Part shown: positions 1 through 6,777 of the stretch, in pieces
Layout: the number at the start of each line of letters is the position of its first letter
How positions within the stretch are numbered: position 1 is the first letter of the stretch
DNA from: Baffinella frigidus
Taxonomy: Eukaryota; Cryptophyceae; Cryptomonadales; Baffinellaceae
Direction: 5' to 3'
Assembly (NCBI GenBank): GCA_026770585.1
Contig: MU646372.1
Span: forward strand, 314,448 to 328,272
Length of the DNA: 13,825 nucleotides
The notes under the pieces: model-generated
Database searches by the model: none
Told to the model about the DNA's origin: nothing
Seen by the model: only the letters and a program-made list of their open reading frames with translations
Translations under genes and position numbers: made by a program

Positions 1-11
1 CCCCCCCCCCC

Positions 12-43
<32 letters not shown>
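12..43. repeat. (CTGT)n microsatellite
   Basis: About eight CTGT units follow a run of 11 C at the window edge. This is simple sequence with no coding content. Confidence 0.95.
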
Positions 44-45
<2 letters not shown>

Positions 46-344
46 GCCAGGGACGCGGGCACCGCCACAGTGTGTGCAGACAGGGCCAGTCGGATCTAAA
101 CATCCGAGGACCGCGTCTCTTGCAGGAGCTCCAACGCCTTCCGCTGCCGAGCGACTTTGGCACGAAATGAAAGCCACGGTCGAAAATCGACCTAGGCTTT
201 TCCGTGGGAACCCCCTATGCCCCTACGGGTGTTGGATCCGTAGGGCCTATGGATTACGTTTAGATGGACTGTTCCCTTTTCGCTCGGCAGCGGTTCGCTA
301 GTGTTCCGAGCGCAATTCGGGTGGGGACCTACCTCTGTACCGAG
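44..344. other. Non-coding stretch with a MITE-like fragment
   Basis: I see no convincing gene here. Positions about 195-262 (motifs GGAACCCCCTATGCCCCTAC and ATCCGTAGGGCCTATGG) resemble 5848-5910 and the centre of the foldback element at 11765-11910, so this is probably a degraded copy of that family. Two faint iGluR-like peptides can be read on the minus strand (near 45-85 and 115-165). They lie in the wrong order for the family and are not called. Confidence 0.5.
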
Positions 345-412
345 GCGGGCTTGTCTCAAGGATCACAGACTTTTGGACCACTTATCTCTAGGCTTGAGAG
401 TAATAACGAAGA
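345..412 (+). repeat. Divergent copy of dispersed repeat R
   Basis: It shares CGAGGCGGGC at the left and GAGAGTAATAACGAAGAA at the right with the better copies at 3403-3535 and 8030-8140. The middle is diverged. Copies of R usually end in GAGAGTAATAAAG followed by AAG repeats, like a non-LTR (SINE-like) 3' tail. Confidence 0.5.
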
Positions 413-436
413 ATAAGGGTTGGGGAGGGGCGATTC

Positions 437-627
437 AATACCTACACCCTACCAGCCTACACCCTGCTACCCTGCGACCGTACACCCTACAACCTACCAC
501 CCTATACCCTACACCCTACCACCCTATACCCTACCACCTACGCCCTACCACCCTACACCCTACCAACCTACACCCTACACCCTACCACCCTACTACCCTA
601 CACCCTACACCCTACCACCCTACACCA
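437..627. repeat. CCCTAC-based minisatellite
   Basis: Degenerate array of CCCTACA / CCCTACCA units (7-8 bp), about 190 bp long. It resembles a telomere-type CCCTAA(A) repeat with a substituted base, but it lies inside the predicted gene, in the intron or flank beyond exon 644-700. A CACTCTAC-type relative lies at 3769-3893 and a short one at 9108-9150. Any open frame through it is an artefact of the repeat. Confidence 0.9.
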
Positions 628-643
628 TAGGGCGATTCCATAC

Positions 644-700
644 CTGATAGAGCAGAACAGGCTCATCGTAGAAGGTTGCCGTCGCCTCTCCCTTATACAC
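644..700 (-). CDS. iGluR-like channel, S2 lobe exon (last one visible)
   Basis: Exon of 19 codons, phase 0 at both ends, with acceptor gtgtag (ag at 701-702) and donor cag|gtatgg (gt at 642-643). It encodes VYKGEATATFYDEPVLLYQ. In iGluR/GLR proteins the second ligand lobe contains a stretch of the type 'hydrophobic-x-x-G-E-A-x-A-x-x-x-D-x-P-V-L-x-Y'. This exon fits it and continues exactly from the previous exon, which ends in ADCLDM. It would carry part of the agonist-binding S2 lobe, outside the membrane. The rest of S2 and the last helix (M4) are not visible further left and probably lie outside the window. A partial copy sits upstream at 811-843. Confidence 0.7.
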
Positions 701-1085
701 CTACACAGCCGCGTCCGAACGAGAATGTGGTTAGAGCACGAGGCGCGTCTGCACAGGAATGTGGGTAGTCCGACGGTAGTTAGTACGAGACGCGACTGGA
801 TAGGAATGCGTCGTAGAAGGTTGCCGTCGCCTCTCCCGTGTACACTCGCACACGGGTCAATGTTATCCCTCAAAGAATGTCCCACCACACGAATCACTAC
901 AAGAACGCAGCGTTGCGTTGTCAGCTGGCTGCTGTATCACACGTATCACCATTCTTTTATGCACAAGCGCGTCCCTATGATAATGTGGTTAGCAAGAGGC
1001 GCGTCCGAAGTGGAATGTAATTAGTACGACGGTAGTTAGTACGAGACGCGTCCGAACAGGAATGGAGTTAGTACGACGGTTGCAC
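701..1085. repeat. Intronic minisatellite with GCGCGTCC-AGGAATG-TTAGTACGA units
   Basis: Irregular direct repeats of a roughly 45-50 bp unit carry the landmarks GGCGCGTCCGAA, GGAATGTGGTTAG and TAGTACGACGGTAGTTAG. They are seen near 712-800 and again near 968-1080. The unit surrounds the exon copy at 811-843. No gene is supported here apart from that copy. Confidence 0.7.
811..843 (-). pseudogene. Partial copy of S2 exon 644-700 (5' part)
   Basis: On the minus strand it reads VYTGEATATFYDA, against VYKGEATATFYDE in exon 644-700. About 27 bp are nearly identical, offset by about 145 bp. After that the homology stops and the coding end plus donor are absent. It is a 5' exon fragment lying upstream of the intact exon in the same intron. 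Confidence 0.75.
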
Positions 1086-1249
1086 GGCGACCCTCCACAC
1101 TCGAGGGTCTGGGGTGTGAGGAGGCAGTCTAGGACGGGCTCGCCTCGGGGGGTGAAGAGGTAGTGTACGGAGGCATGTAAGGGTCGGCGGTGCGAAGCAG
1201 AACTCAAGCAATCGAGAGCGTGGGATCATCATGCGAGGGAAGAGTTGGA

Positions 1250-1345
1250 CTAGCGTTCTTGATGCTCATAGACGTCTGTGCCACTCAACTCAAGGCTCAC
1301 GGGCGTCATTTATGACCTGCATCGAGAGTAATAAAGAGGAAGAGG
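1250..1345 (+). repeat. Dispersed repeat R, copy next to exon 1442-1522
   Basis: Contains CTCATAGAC, CACTCAACTCAAGGCT and ATCGAGAGTAATAAAGAGG, in the same order as in the copies at 3403-3535 and 8030-8140. Its tail is followed directly by an exon copy. The unit 'tail + exon 3' end' then repeats with an 80-bp period (about 1317-1396 and 1397-1476). Confidence 0.7.
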
Positions 1346-1361
1346 GAAGGGTCGGGCGCAC

Positions 1362-1388
1362 CATGGCCAGACAGTCAGCGACGGGGGT
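1362..1388 (-). pseudogene. Partial copy of S2 exon 1442-1522 (3' part with donor)
   Basis: On the minus strand it reads ATPVADCLAM followed by gtgcgcccgacc. The intact exon ends NATTVADCLDM followed by gtgcgcccagcc. The donor site is preserved and the 5' half of the exon is lost. It lies exactly 80 bp downstream in transcription order. Confidence 0.8.
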
Positions 1389-1441
1389 AGCACTTGTATC
1401 AAGAGTAATGAAGAAGAAAAAGAGGGAAGGGCTGGGCGCAC

Positions 1442-1522
1442 CATGTCGAGGCAGTCAGCGACGGTGGTGGCGTTGACCGTGTTGAACGTGAAGGGTGCGC
1501 CCGCCGCTGCCGCAAGGTTCTC
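1442..1522 (-). CDS. iGluR-like channel, S2 lobe exon
   Basis: 27 codons, phase 0 on both sides, acceptor ctgtgcgcag|GAG and donor ATG|gtgcgc. The peptide starts ENLAAAAGAPF and ends TTVADCLDM. In this family the stretch after the start of S2 holds a helix and then a 'x-x-x-ECLDxVxxGE' type turn. Joined to the next exon (644-700), the sequence ...ADCLDM-VYKGEA... fits that pattern across the splice. Its 3' end is duplicated at 1362-1388. Confidence 0.72.
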
Positions 1523-1709
1523 CTGCGCACAGAACGGTGATCACTTCGATGCAGCACCCAGCTGACAACACGTGGTGATCAGTGTGATGCAGCAACCAGC
1601 AGAACACACAACCCCGCACGTGCCTTCCTCAGCCCCCTCCAAGCGCTCTCCCGAACACAGCGGACGTGGCCGATGTGTGGAACTGTGGGAGGGGCAACGA
1701 CGCGCATAC
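1523..1709. other. Intron, no other gene seen
   Basis: Intron of the minus-strand gene, between exon 1442-1522 and the exon copy at 1710-1772. A short near-repeat (GTGATCACTTCGATGCAGCA and GTGATCAGTGTGATGCAGCA, about 1538-1595) is the only internal structure noticed. Confidence 0.5.
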
Positions 1710-1772
1710 CTGGACTTTGATGTAGAAGGCGATCAAGTGCTGCGTGGTCGGAATGCAGATGCCTCTATTTAT
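1710..1772 (-). pseudogene. Partial copy of S2 exon 1913-2038 (3' part with donor)
   Basis: On the minus strand it reads GICIPTTQHLIAFYIKVQ, then gtatgc. The intact exon reads SICIPTKQSSIASYVEVQ, then gtgttg. The frame and donor are intact despite clear divergence, and the 5' half of the exon is missing. The offset is 203 bp. The open frame plus working donor leave open use as an alternative exon end, but no acceptor is evident, so I call it a copy. Confidence 0.78.
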
Positions 1773-1912
1773 GGGAGGGGTCATGGCTCCAACTTCGTTC
1801 CGGTAATGTGGCCGATTTGTGACGGGACGTTGCGCTTTTTGTTGACTTTGGGACTTAAGAAAGGGGCCCAAGACTGGGGCCTTCTCTAATTCAACTGCGG
1901 GAGGGGCAACAC

Positions 1913-2038
1913 CTGGACTTCGACGTAGGAGGCGATGGAGGACTGCTTGGTGGGAATGCAGATGGAGTAGTCCTTGCGGAACGCTGGCACCTTGGGGATC
2001 CCGGCGAGGCCCGGCTTGAAGTCGTCCAGCCGCAGAAC
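1913..2038 (-). CDS. iGluR-like channel, start of S2 lobe
   Basis: 42 codons, phase 0, acceptor ccggttccggcag|GTT and donor GTCCAG|gtgttg. It starts VLRLDDFKPG and contains KDYSICIPTKQSSIASY. It follows the M3 exon (3609-3689) directly in frame. In iGluRs the chain leaving M3 runs through a short linker, then a strand and loop of the type 'I-x-V-x-x-x-S-S-x-x-x-Y', which binds ligand phosphate-like or carboxylate groups in S2. The SICIPTKQSS stretch occupies that place. Its 5' end is copied at 2179-2208 (upstream) and its 3' end at 1710-1772 (downstream). Confidence 0.75.
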
Positions 2039-2084
2039 CTGCCGGAACCGGAAACCGAGACACCATCAACTCCCAGACACCAAA

Positions 2085-2390
2085 GTCAGCAAACACCTCC
2101 AAGAACCCCCAACCAGAAACCGAAACACCATCACCTCCCTGACACCAAAGTCAGCAAACACCAAAGTCAGCAAAAATGGCCCGGCTTGAAGTCATCCAGC
2201 CGCAGAACCTGCCACAACAATCCAAGTCAGCAGCCACCAAAGTCAGCAAAACCAAAGTCAGCAACTACCAAAGTCAGCAAGCACCAAAGTCAGCAACCAC
2301 CAACGTCAGCAAAACCCTCCAAGAACCCCACCAATGTCAGCAAAAACCTCAACCAAGTCAGCAACAACCGACACCAAATTCAGGAACAAC
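2085..2390. repeat. CCAAAGTCAGCAA minisatellite
   Basis: Many direct units of about 12-13 bp, with interspersed CCTCCAAGAACCC segments. Apparent proteins rich in SQQ/PKSA on the plus strand are artefacts of this array. It lies in the intron between the M3 exon and the first S2 exon and contains the exon fragment at 2179-2208. Confidence 0.9.
2179..2208 (-). pseudogene. Partial copy of S2 exon 1913-2038 (5' part with acceptor)
   Basis: The 35 bp at 2179-2213 match 2009-2043 apart from one base, out to the acceptor (cag|GTTCTGCGGCTGGA). The peptide VLRLDDFKPG is unchanged. The copy is then cut off by minisatellite sequence. It is an upstream 5' exon echo. Confidence 0.85.
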
Positions 2391-2607
2391 CTCCAAGAGC
2401 CCCACGTCCGGTTTACGGTTTGAAACCGGAACACACGTCACGGGCACCCACGTCAGCGTCGCCTCCCCAAAACGACGAAACCCACTCGGAACAATGTTTT
2501 CCCGGGAAACATTTTAGAACAAAAATTGCTGACTTTTGGCATGTTTCCTTCCAATAATTAACTTTCCAGGCCCCGGATATCCGGCCCCATTGCCTCCCGC
2601 GTGGCAA

Positions 2608-2733
2608 CCACGCCAGATTCTTGGAAGGTAATGCCAAAAGTCAATTTCCCCTCAAGGCAGTGGGTTTCAAAAGTTGCCAATCATATCCTGACACGGTTAA
2701 AAAAAATCAACACCCTCCTCCGCTCTGGCGTGG
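2608..2733. mobile_element. 126-bp MITE, family B (CCACGCCAGA termini), copy 1
   Basis: Terminal inverted repeats are CCACGCCAGA at the left and CTCTGGCGTGG at the right. The interior carries AAAAGTCAAT, CAAGGCAGTGG and GACACGGTT. It is flanked by AA on both sides. Two more copies (4546-4671, 7885-8011) have the same ends, length and interior and are flanked by TA/TA and TT/TT. That supports a 2-bp target duplication of A/T bases. It is non-autonomous, with no ORF. Confidence 0.88.
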
Positions 2734-2764
2734 AAAGGCAGCACCACGCGTCGGGCGGTTGTTC

Positions 2765-3250
2765 CCCGGCACCAAAGTCAGCACCAGATCCCCGCAACCT
2801 CAACTCAGCAGCGGTAGAGTACGGAGACCAGATTACCCGGGACCCAACTCAGCATCACGTCCCCGCGACCCACGTCCCAAGTCACGTCCCCGCAACCCAA
2901 GTCACGGGCACCCACGTCAGCACCACCTCCCCGGAACCCAAACCACCGCGGTGATTTGTTCGTATATATACGCTAGTCGGGTGTATTATTCAGCACCATC
3001 TCCCCGGCACCAAAGTCAGCATCGCCTCCCAAAGTCAACATCACCTCCCCGCAAAGTCAACATCACCTCCTCGCAAAGTCAAATCGCCTCCCCGCAACCC
3101 ACGTCAAGGGATTCCACGTCCGTACCGCCTCCCCGGAACCCAAATCGCCACCATCTCTCCGGCTCCAAAGTCAACATCGCCTCCCAAAGTCAACATCACA
3201 TCCCCACAAAGTCAACATCGCCTCCCCGCAAAGTCAACACCGCCTCCCCG
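2765..3250. repeat. CTCCCCGCAAAGTCAACATC minisatellite
   Basis: Degenerate array of units combining AAAGTCARCA with CCTCCCCG and CCCACGTC, apparently related to the array at 2085-2390. It spans most of the intron upstream of the first S2 exon. No gene is supported here. Confidence 0.85.
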
Positions 3251-3253
3251 CAA

Positions 3254-3350
3254 CCGAGAGTAATAAAGAAGGAGAAGAAGAAGAAGAAAGAGAGATTAAA
3301 TAATTAATTTGTTTTTATTTATTTGAGGTTGCTATTTAGAGTATTCGTAC
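3254..3350. repeat. Tandem-duplicated R tail plus AT-rich segment, copy 1
   Basis: GAGAGTAATAAAG, an AAG tract, then an AT-rich stretch ending in GTATTCGTAC. The same series repeats at about 3494-3608, each followed by the 3' end of the M3 exon (offset 258 bp). Confidence 0.8.
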
Positions 3351-3402
3351 CGCGGTCTCCTTCTTGAGCGAGGTGAGCGTGGCGGAGAGGTTCCCCGTGT
3401 AG
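3351..3402 (-). pseudogene. Partial copy of the M3 exon 3609-3689 (3' part with donor)
   Basis: 52 bp identical to the 3' end of the M3 exon, with donor ACCGCG|gtacga retained. It encodes YTGNLSATLTSLKKETA. The hydrophobic first part of M3 is replaced by repeat R (from 3403). The junction by chance reads S-YTGNL, closer to the canonical animal SYTANLAAF than the intact exon's ALYTGNL. It lies downstream of the real exon in transcription order. Confidence 0.88.
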
Positions 3403-3535
3403 CTCACGTCTCCGAGGCGGGCCCGTTTCTCAACACTCATAGACTATTGCATCACTCAACTCAAGGCTTAAGGGCCTGACTTAGGACCTGTATCGAGAGC
3501 AATAAAGAAGAAGAAGAAGAAAAAGAAGAAGAAAA
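3403..3535 (+). repeat. Dispersed repeat R, best copy
   Basis: Starts CTCACGTCTCCGAGGCGGGC and continues CATAGACTATTGCATCACTC, then AGGACCTGTATCGAGAGCAA and TAAAG with a long AAG tract. Related copies or pieces lie at 345-412, 1250-1345, 3254-3290, 5536-5600, 6778-6830 and 8030-8140. The A-rich simple-sequence 3' tail suggests a SINE or other retroposed element. I see no clear tRNA-type A/B boxes. Confidence 0.72.
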
Positions 3536-3608
3536 AGCAGAAAGAGAGATACAATACATCAATAATTTTGTTTGATTTATTTTGGGTTGTTATTTGTAGT
3601 ATTCGTAC

Positions 3609-3689
3609 CGCGGTCTCCTTCTTGAGCGAGGTGAGCGTGGCGGAGAGGTTCCCCGTGTAGAGCGCGATAAAGAACAGTGCGAACAGGAG
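3609..3689 (-). CDS. iGluR-like channel, transmembrane helix M3
   Basis: 27 codons, phase 0, acceptor gggcag|CTC and donor GCG|gtacga. It begins LLFALFFIALYTGNLSATLT and ends SLKKETA. The hydrophobic run followed by YTGNLSATLTS matches the signature M3 gate of iGluRs (animal SYTANLAAF, similar in plant GLRs). M3 lines the channel, and its end forms the gate moved by ligand-lobe closure. This is the strongest family marker in the window. Exon 4720-4826 joins to it in phase 0 to give ...GRIVVFGQ-LLFALFF..., the usual M2-M3 order. Confidence 0.88.
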
Positions 3690-4446
3690 CTGCCCACCAC
3701 CACCACCCCGCACGTCACCCCCCCCGCCTTTCAACCACCCCACGCGTCACCCCCCCCGCGCGTCACGTCACCCCACACTCTCTACACTCTACACCCTACA
3801 CCCTACACTCTACACTCTACCACACTCTACACTCTACACTCTACACTCTACCACACTCTACACTCTACACTCTACACCCACACTCTACCACCCTCCCACT
3901 GCTGCTCCGCGTGGCACCTACCTGCTTCGAGCCGCTCAGCGGCACACGAAACCGCTGAGAGCTACCAGCTAGCCAGGCAGGAGCGCTGCCAGGGTGTGTG
4001 TGGGACAAGGGGGGGCAAGGGCGCGGCAGAGGGTCTGGAGGGATGGGGGGGGCTTCAGCCAGGGCGCGTTAAGGATAAGGTAGGTAATAGGAGTGTGGGT
4101 AAAGGTGTAGGGTAGGTAATAGGGGTATACAGGTAAGGTGCCAGGGCCCGTGAACAACACCGCTGAGCGCTGCCAGAACAACACTGCTGAGCGCTGCCAG
4201 CTAGCTAGGCAGGAAGGAGCGCTGCCAGAGGGTGTGGGAGGGAGGGGGGCAAGAGCGCGGCAGAGGGTCTGGGAGTCAAAGGGGAGAGGGACCTGTCCAA
4301 TGTAGCTAGCTAGGGATACTCCAATTACCTACCCTGTACCTTACCTCCAGGTAAGGTATAGGATGCCTGACCTATAGGTAAGGTATAGGGTAGGTAATAG
4401 AGGTAATATGGGTATAGGTAAGGTGCCAGGGTGCGGGAGGGACACC
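3690..4446. repeat. Repeat-filled intron between pore and M3 exons
   Basis: Contains a CACTCTACA minisatellite (3769-3893); two copies of a block with CAGCTAGCYAGGCAGG and GAGCGCTGCCAG (about 3965-4050 and 4195-4272); and an AGGTAAGGTATAGGGTAGGTAA minisatellite (about 4070-4140 and 4330-4430). The GCTAGC/GCGCTGCC block recurs inverted at about 4942-4970. No exon is seen. Confidence 0.8.
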
Positions 4447-4473
4447 CCCGAAGACGACGATGCGTTGGTTGCC
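4447..4473 (-). pseudogene. Partial copy of pore exon 4720-4826 (3' part)
   Basis: CGAAGACGACGATGCG plus TTGGTTG matches 4723-4751, minus a 6-bp gap. On the minus strand it reads ATNQRIVVFGG against TTNAGRIVVFGQ. The donor is changed (cggg, no gt directly). It is a downstream 3' exon echo. Confidence 0.75.
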
Positions 4474-4545
4474 CAGGCCCCCCTCTCCCCCCAGACCTCT
4501 ACCGCGCCCTAGCTACATGCCCCCACACCCCATGGCAGCGCTTTA

Positions 4546-4671
4546 CCACGCCAGATTCTTGGAAGGAGTCGCCAAAAGTCAATTCCCCTTGAAGGCAGTG
4601 GTTTCCAAAAGTTTACACCCCGTATCAGAAAGATTTTAAAAAAATCTACCCCCACATCCAATCTGGCGTGG
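4546..4671. mobile_element. 126-bp MITE, family B, copy 2
   Basis: Termini CCACGCCAGATT / AATCTGGCGTGG, flanked by TA and TA. The interior matches copies 2608-2733 and 7885-8011. It sits about 50 bp beyond the donor of the pore exon. Confidence 0.9.
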
Positions 4672-4719
4672 TAGCTCGCTGGCAATGTAGCGAGGGAGGG
4701 AGCTAGGGGGGGAGGTTAC

Positions 4720-4826
4720 CTGTCCGAAGACGACGATGCGGCCTGCGTTGGTTGTGGGCGCCTTGTCCGCCGCGCCCAGCACCAGCGTCATGGCCCTGGT
4801 GGTACCAACAGCCCGTCGCACGTCAG
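4720..4826 (-). CDS. iGluR-like channel, pore loop (M2) exon
   Basis: Begins at acceptor cccctcag|CT (phase 1) and ends at donor GGACAG|gtaacc (phase 0). It encodes DVRRAVGTTRAMTLVLGAAD, then KAPTTNAGRIVVFGQ. The stretch MTLVLGAADKAPTTNAGRI has the layout of the re-entrant pore of GluR0-type and potassium channels (T-x-TVGYGDxxPxTxxGR). The GYG filter is replaced by GAA, and one extra residue appears to be present. The residues D, P, T and GR on the far side of the filter are kept. It should set ion selectivity. The left part has several degenerate copies upstream (4889-4912, 4973-5022, 5279-5326), and its relation to 5076-5156 is unclear, so the true exon start is less certain than its end. 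Confidence 0.72.
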
Positions 4827-4888
4827 CTGAGGGGTGTGTGTGTGTGGGAGTGGCCGGGAGGGGGGGCGAGACTGCACAACACGCCGCT

Positions 4889-4912
4889 GCCAGCACCAGC
4901 GTCATGGCCCTG
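4889..4912 (-). pseudogene. Short copy of the pore exon 5' region
   Basis: CAGCACCAGCGTCATGGCCC matches 4777-4798 on the plus strand. It is preceded in transcription order by unrelated sequence and is a fragment only. Confidence 0.7.
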
Positions 4913-4972
4913 CCACAGGACCCACCCTGGAGTCACGCCCCCTGGCAGCGCTCCTGCCTAGCTAGCTGGAAG

Positions 4973-5022
4973 CACCAGCGTCATGCCCCTGGTGGTACCA
5001 ACAGCCCGTCGCACGTCAGCTG
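4973..5022 (-). pseudogene. Partial copy of the pore exon (5' part with acceptor)
   Basis: About 50 bp nearly identical to 4780-4827. On the minus strand it reads ADVRRAVGTTRGMTLVL, with the same caggcag|CTGACG acceptor. It stops before the filter. An inverted GCTAGC/GCGCTGCC repeat block follows. Confidence 0.82.
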
Positions 5023-5075
5023 CCTGTGTCCTGAGCGCATGCCTGGCTAGCTGGCTGCGCTCAGCGGTCTTCGCC

Positions 5076-5156
5076 CTGGTGGTATGCGCGTCGCAAGTCA
5101 GCTTTAGGTCCGTTAGGTTCTTCGAGCGCCCAACATAGGCGGACACTGGAACTGGT
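5076..5156 (-). CDS. Probable exon: end of M1 and linker of the iGluR-like channel (uncertain)
   Basis: After the acceptor-like ctgcaag|ACC, the minus strand stays open for 27 codons, including SSSVRLCWALEEPNGPKADL and RRAYHQ. iGluR helix M1 usually ends in a hydrophobic-W-x-LE motif followed by N and a polar linker. WALEEPNGPK fits that and would continue exon 6581-6736 (phase 0). Against this, the right half (5076-5104) aligns with the start of the pore exon (ADVRRA) but lacks 5 nt, which would break the frame, and no GT donor is evident. It is either a genuine exon with a non-standard junction or a decayed duplicate of an ancestral M1-M2 exon. Confidence 0.38.
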
Positions 5157-5278
5157 CTTGCAGAAACGCCGTGCTTCCTTTCGGATCACATCAGGCCCCC
5201 CAGAGCAGCAGAAACCTGCCTGTGTGTCCGCGCTCACGGCTCGGGGGAGCAACACTGCTTCTGCTCGTCAGCGCATCA

Positions 5279-5326
5279 GCATCATCGCCCTGTCACACGA
5301 CAGTCGGCCCGTCGCGAGTCGGTTGC
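5279..5326 (-). pseudogene. Highly diverged copy of the pore exon 5' region
   Basis: Minus-strand CGACGGGC...AGGGCGATGATGCTGATG aligns along about 48 bp with the 4780-4826 segment. It carries many substitutions and stop codons in the pore frame. It is the oldest-looking of the copies. Confidence 0.5.
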
Positions 5327-5350
5327 CGGAACTTCTCACAGACGTTTGTA

Positions 5351-5532
5351 TTGTCAAAATGGGCTCCGCGCGGAAAAAATCGAGGTCAGGTCAGCAACAT
5401 TTCCCCATTTTTGGGTGGGAGATGCTATTTTGAGATAAAAATCATGCCTAAGATAGCATAAAAGTCCATTTTTTGGGGAAATTCCTGATTTCCCGACCTG
5501 ATCTCGATTCCGCGCGAAGCCCATTTCGACAA
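5351..5532. mobile_element. 182-bp foldback MITE (TTGTCRAAATGGGCTYCGCG termini)
   Basis: Imperfect inverted repeats of about 40 bp at both ends, converging through GACCTGATCTCGATTCCGCG and its complement. Flanked by TA (5349-5350 and 5533-5534), as for Tc1/mariner-type target sites. The interior has AT-rich CCTAAGATAGCAT, a motif also seen at 12183-12194. No ORF of its own. Confidence 0.85.
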
Positions 5533-5535
5533 TAT

Positions 5536-5600
5536 CACTCAAGGGCCTATCTAGGACCTGTATCGAGAGTCATAAAGAAGAAGAAGACGAAGAAGCAGTG
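5536..5600 (+). repeat. Truncated copy of repeat R
   Basis: CACTCAAGGGCCTATCTAGG, then ACCTGTATCGAGAGTCATAAAG and an AAG tract. It lacks the left half and abuts the foldback MITE. Confidence 0.75.
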
Positions 5601-6365
5601 GGCAGGGTGGGGAGAACGCACCAGTAACCAGCATCGTAGATTTGGGGGAGCCACCCGCTGCCCTCCCGGTACGTCGAGATGCCCCAGAGCGAGTCGTTGG
5701 TGCCGTATCCCTCGCATATCATGAACAGAATCTGCCAGGCACCACCGCTCTTTTAAGAGGGGGCGATCTTGCTGGAAAAATGGCGGCCGCCCACACAGCG
5801 GGCTACGAAGGAATTTTCGGCCCGTTTCGGGCCGAGTTTCCGTTACCTCATCCGTAGGAACCCCCCTATGTCCCTACGGGTTGCCAACCGTAGGGTCGTA
5901 TGCGTTATCGCTTGGAGGTTATTCGAGATCTCTTCGAAGTCCGCTGCGTGGCAGGGGGGTTGTGCCCGTGATAAGGACATCAGGAGACCCCTTCAGCGGG
6001 GGGAGATCAGACGCATGACAAAGCGGGCAGAGAGAGAGAGAGAGCGAGCGCGAGAGCGAGAACGAGAGAGAGAGAGAGTGTGTGCGTGAGAGAGAGAGAG
6101 CGAGAGAGCGAAGCGGGCGGTTCCTCTGTCGAGCGAACTCGGCAACAAATAAGCCAGTCAGGGTCGATATCCGGCCTTGACTTTCAGGTAAAACAACTTA
6201 ACACCTTTTAACGCACAGGTAACCGGTAAAAGACCTTAACTGGTGTTTAGGTACAGGACCTGAACACCTTGTAACAAACTTTCCCCCATCTCGCTCAACA
6301 CCGGTGGGGTAGCGCGCGAATAGAAAGCCTTGCTGACGAGCCAGAACAAACCTCAGGCAGAGCTA
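5601..6365. other. Intron without a recognised gene
   Basis: Holds a fragment related to the 11765-11910 element centre (about 5848-5910, CCGTAGGAACCCCCCTATG), a GA/GAGC microsatellite (6029-6112), and several short direct and inverted words around CAGGTAAAA / GTAACCGGTAAAAG / AACACCTT (6185-6275). No exon-like frame was recognised on either strand. Confidence 0.6.
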
Positions 6366-6561
6366 GAGCGTTTGCGGTAATTGTTGTCCGTTTTGGACGT
6401 GCGGTTTTCCGGTTTTCCGGTTTTCATTTGCCCCCCCCCCCGATTCATTTGTACCAGAGAAGTGTCCATTTAAAACATTCAACGACCTTTACAACATTTT
6501 TAAAAACCGTAAAACCGGAAAACCGTACGTCCAAAACGGACAACAATTACCGCAAACGCTC
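6366..6561. mobile_element. 196-bp foldback MITE (GAGCGTTTGCGG termini)
   Basis: Near-perfect inverted repeats of about 55 bp (GAGCGTTTGCGGTAATTGTT inward), flanked by TA at 6364-6365 and 6562-6563. The loop has a run of 12 C. The insertion lies only 17 bp downstream of the donor of exon 6581-6736, so a long hairpin would form beside that splice site in the pre-mRNA. Confidence 0.9.
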
Positions 6562-6580
6562 TAGGCGGCAGGGTGTGCAC

Positions 6581-6736
6581 CGTGCAGAACGCGAGCTCGG
6601 CAAGCACGAGCATCCACAGGCCGAACTCAAAGGGCTCCGCCCACGACATGAAGACCGGCTGCGGCTTGCCCTGGAGCGTCACGAGCGAGAAGCCCTTGGT
6701 CATGAAGGACGACACCACCATGTACTTGGGCACCGA
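6581..6736 (-). CDS. iGluR-like channel, end of S1 and first half of helix M1
   Basis: 52 codons, phase 0, acceptor ccactggcag|TCG and donor TGCACG|gtgcac. It begins SVPKYMVVSSFMTKGFSLVT and then has MSWAEPFEFGLWMLVLAELA. In iGluRs the S1 lobe ends in a '(D)FTxPYMxxGFSLV' type strand, then a pre-M1 'FxxPFxxxLW' collar and helix M1; this exon reproduces that order. The 5' end with its acceptor is copied at 6942-6968. This is the second strongest family marker after M3. Confidence 0.87.
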
Positions 6737-6777
6737 CTGCCAGTGGTGGAGACATGTCAGATTGTAGAGGGCCTCTC

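Noticed and set aside
45-165. Minus-strand HTVAVPASLARD and RKALELLQET as the last S2 exons
   Set aside because: Both resemble late-S2 motifs, but they occur in the reverse of the expected order, without a good donor. Too weak to call.
301-647. Pro/Thr/Tyr-rich ORFs on the plus strand
   Set aside because: They are translations of the CCCTAC minisatellite in two frames; no splice or codon evidence.
1085-1140. Minus-strand peptide EPVLDCLLTPQTLECG as an S2 exon
   Set aside because: Resembles the PVLxY region, but exon 644-700 already supplies that part with better motif, phase and splice sites. This one lacks a clear acceptor and is at most a decayed copy.
2176-3307. Long Ser/Gln/Pro/Lys-rich ORFs on the plus strand
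   Set aside because: They arise from the AAAGTCA minisatellites and repeat R; the frames overlap each other and cross a MITE.
3403-3535. Repeat R as a tRNA-derived gene
   Set aside because: No cloverleaf and no convincing A or B box could be read.
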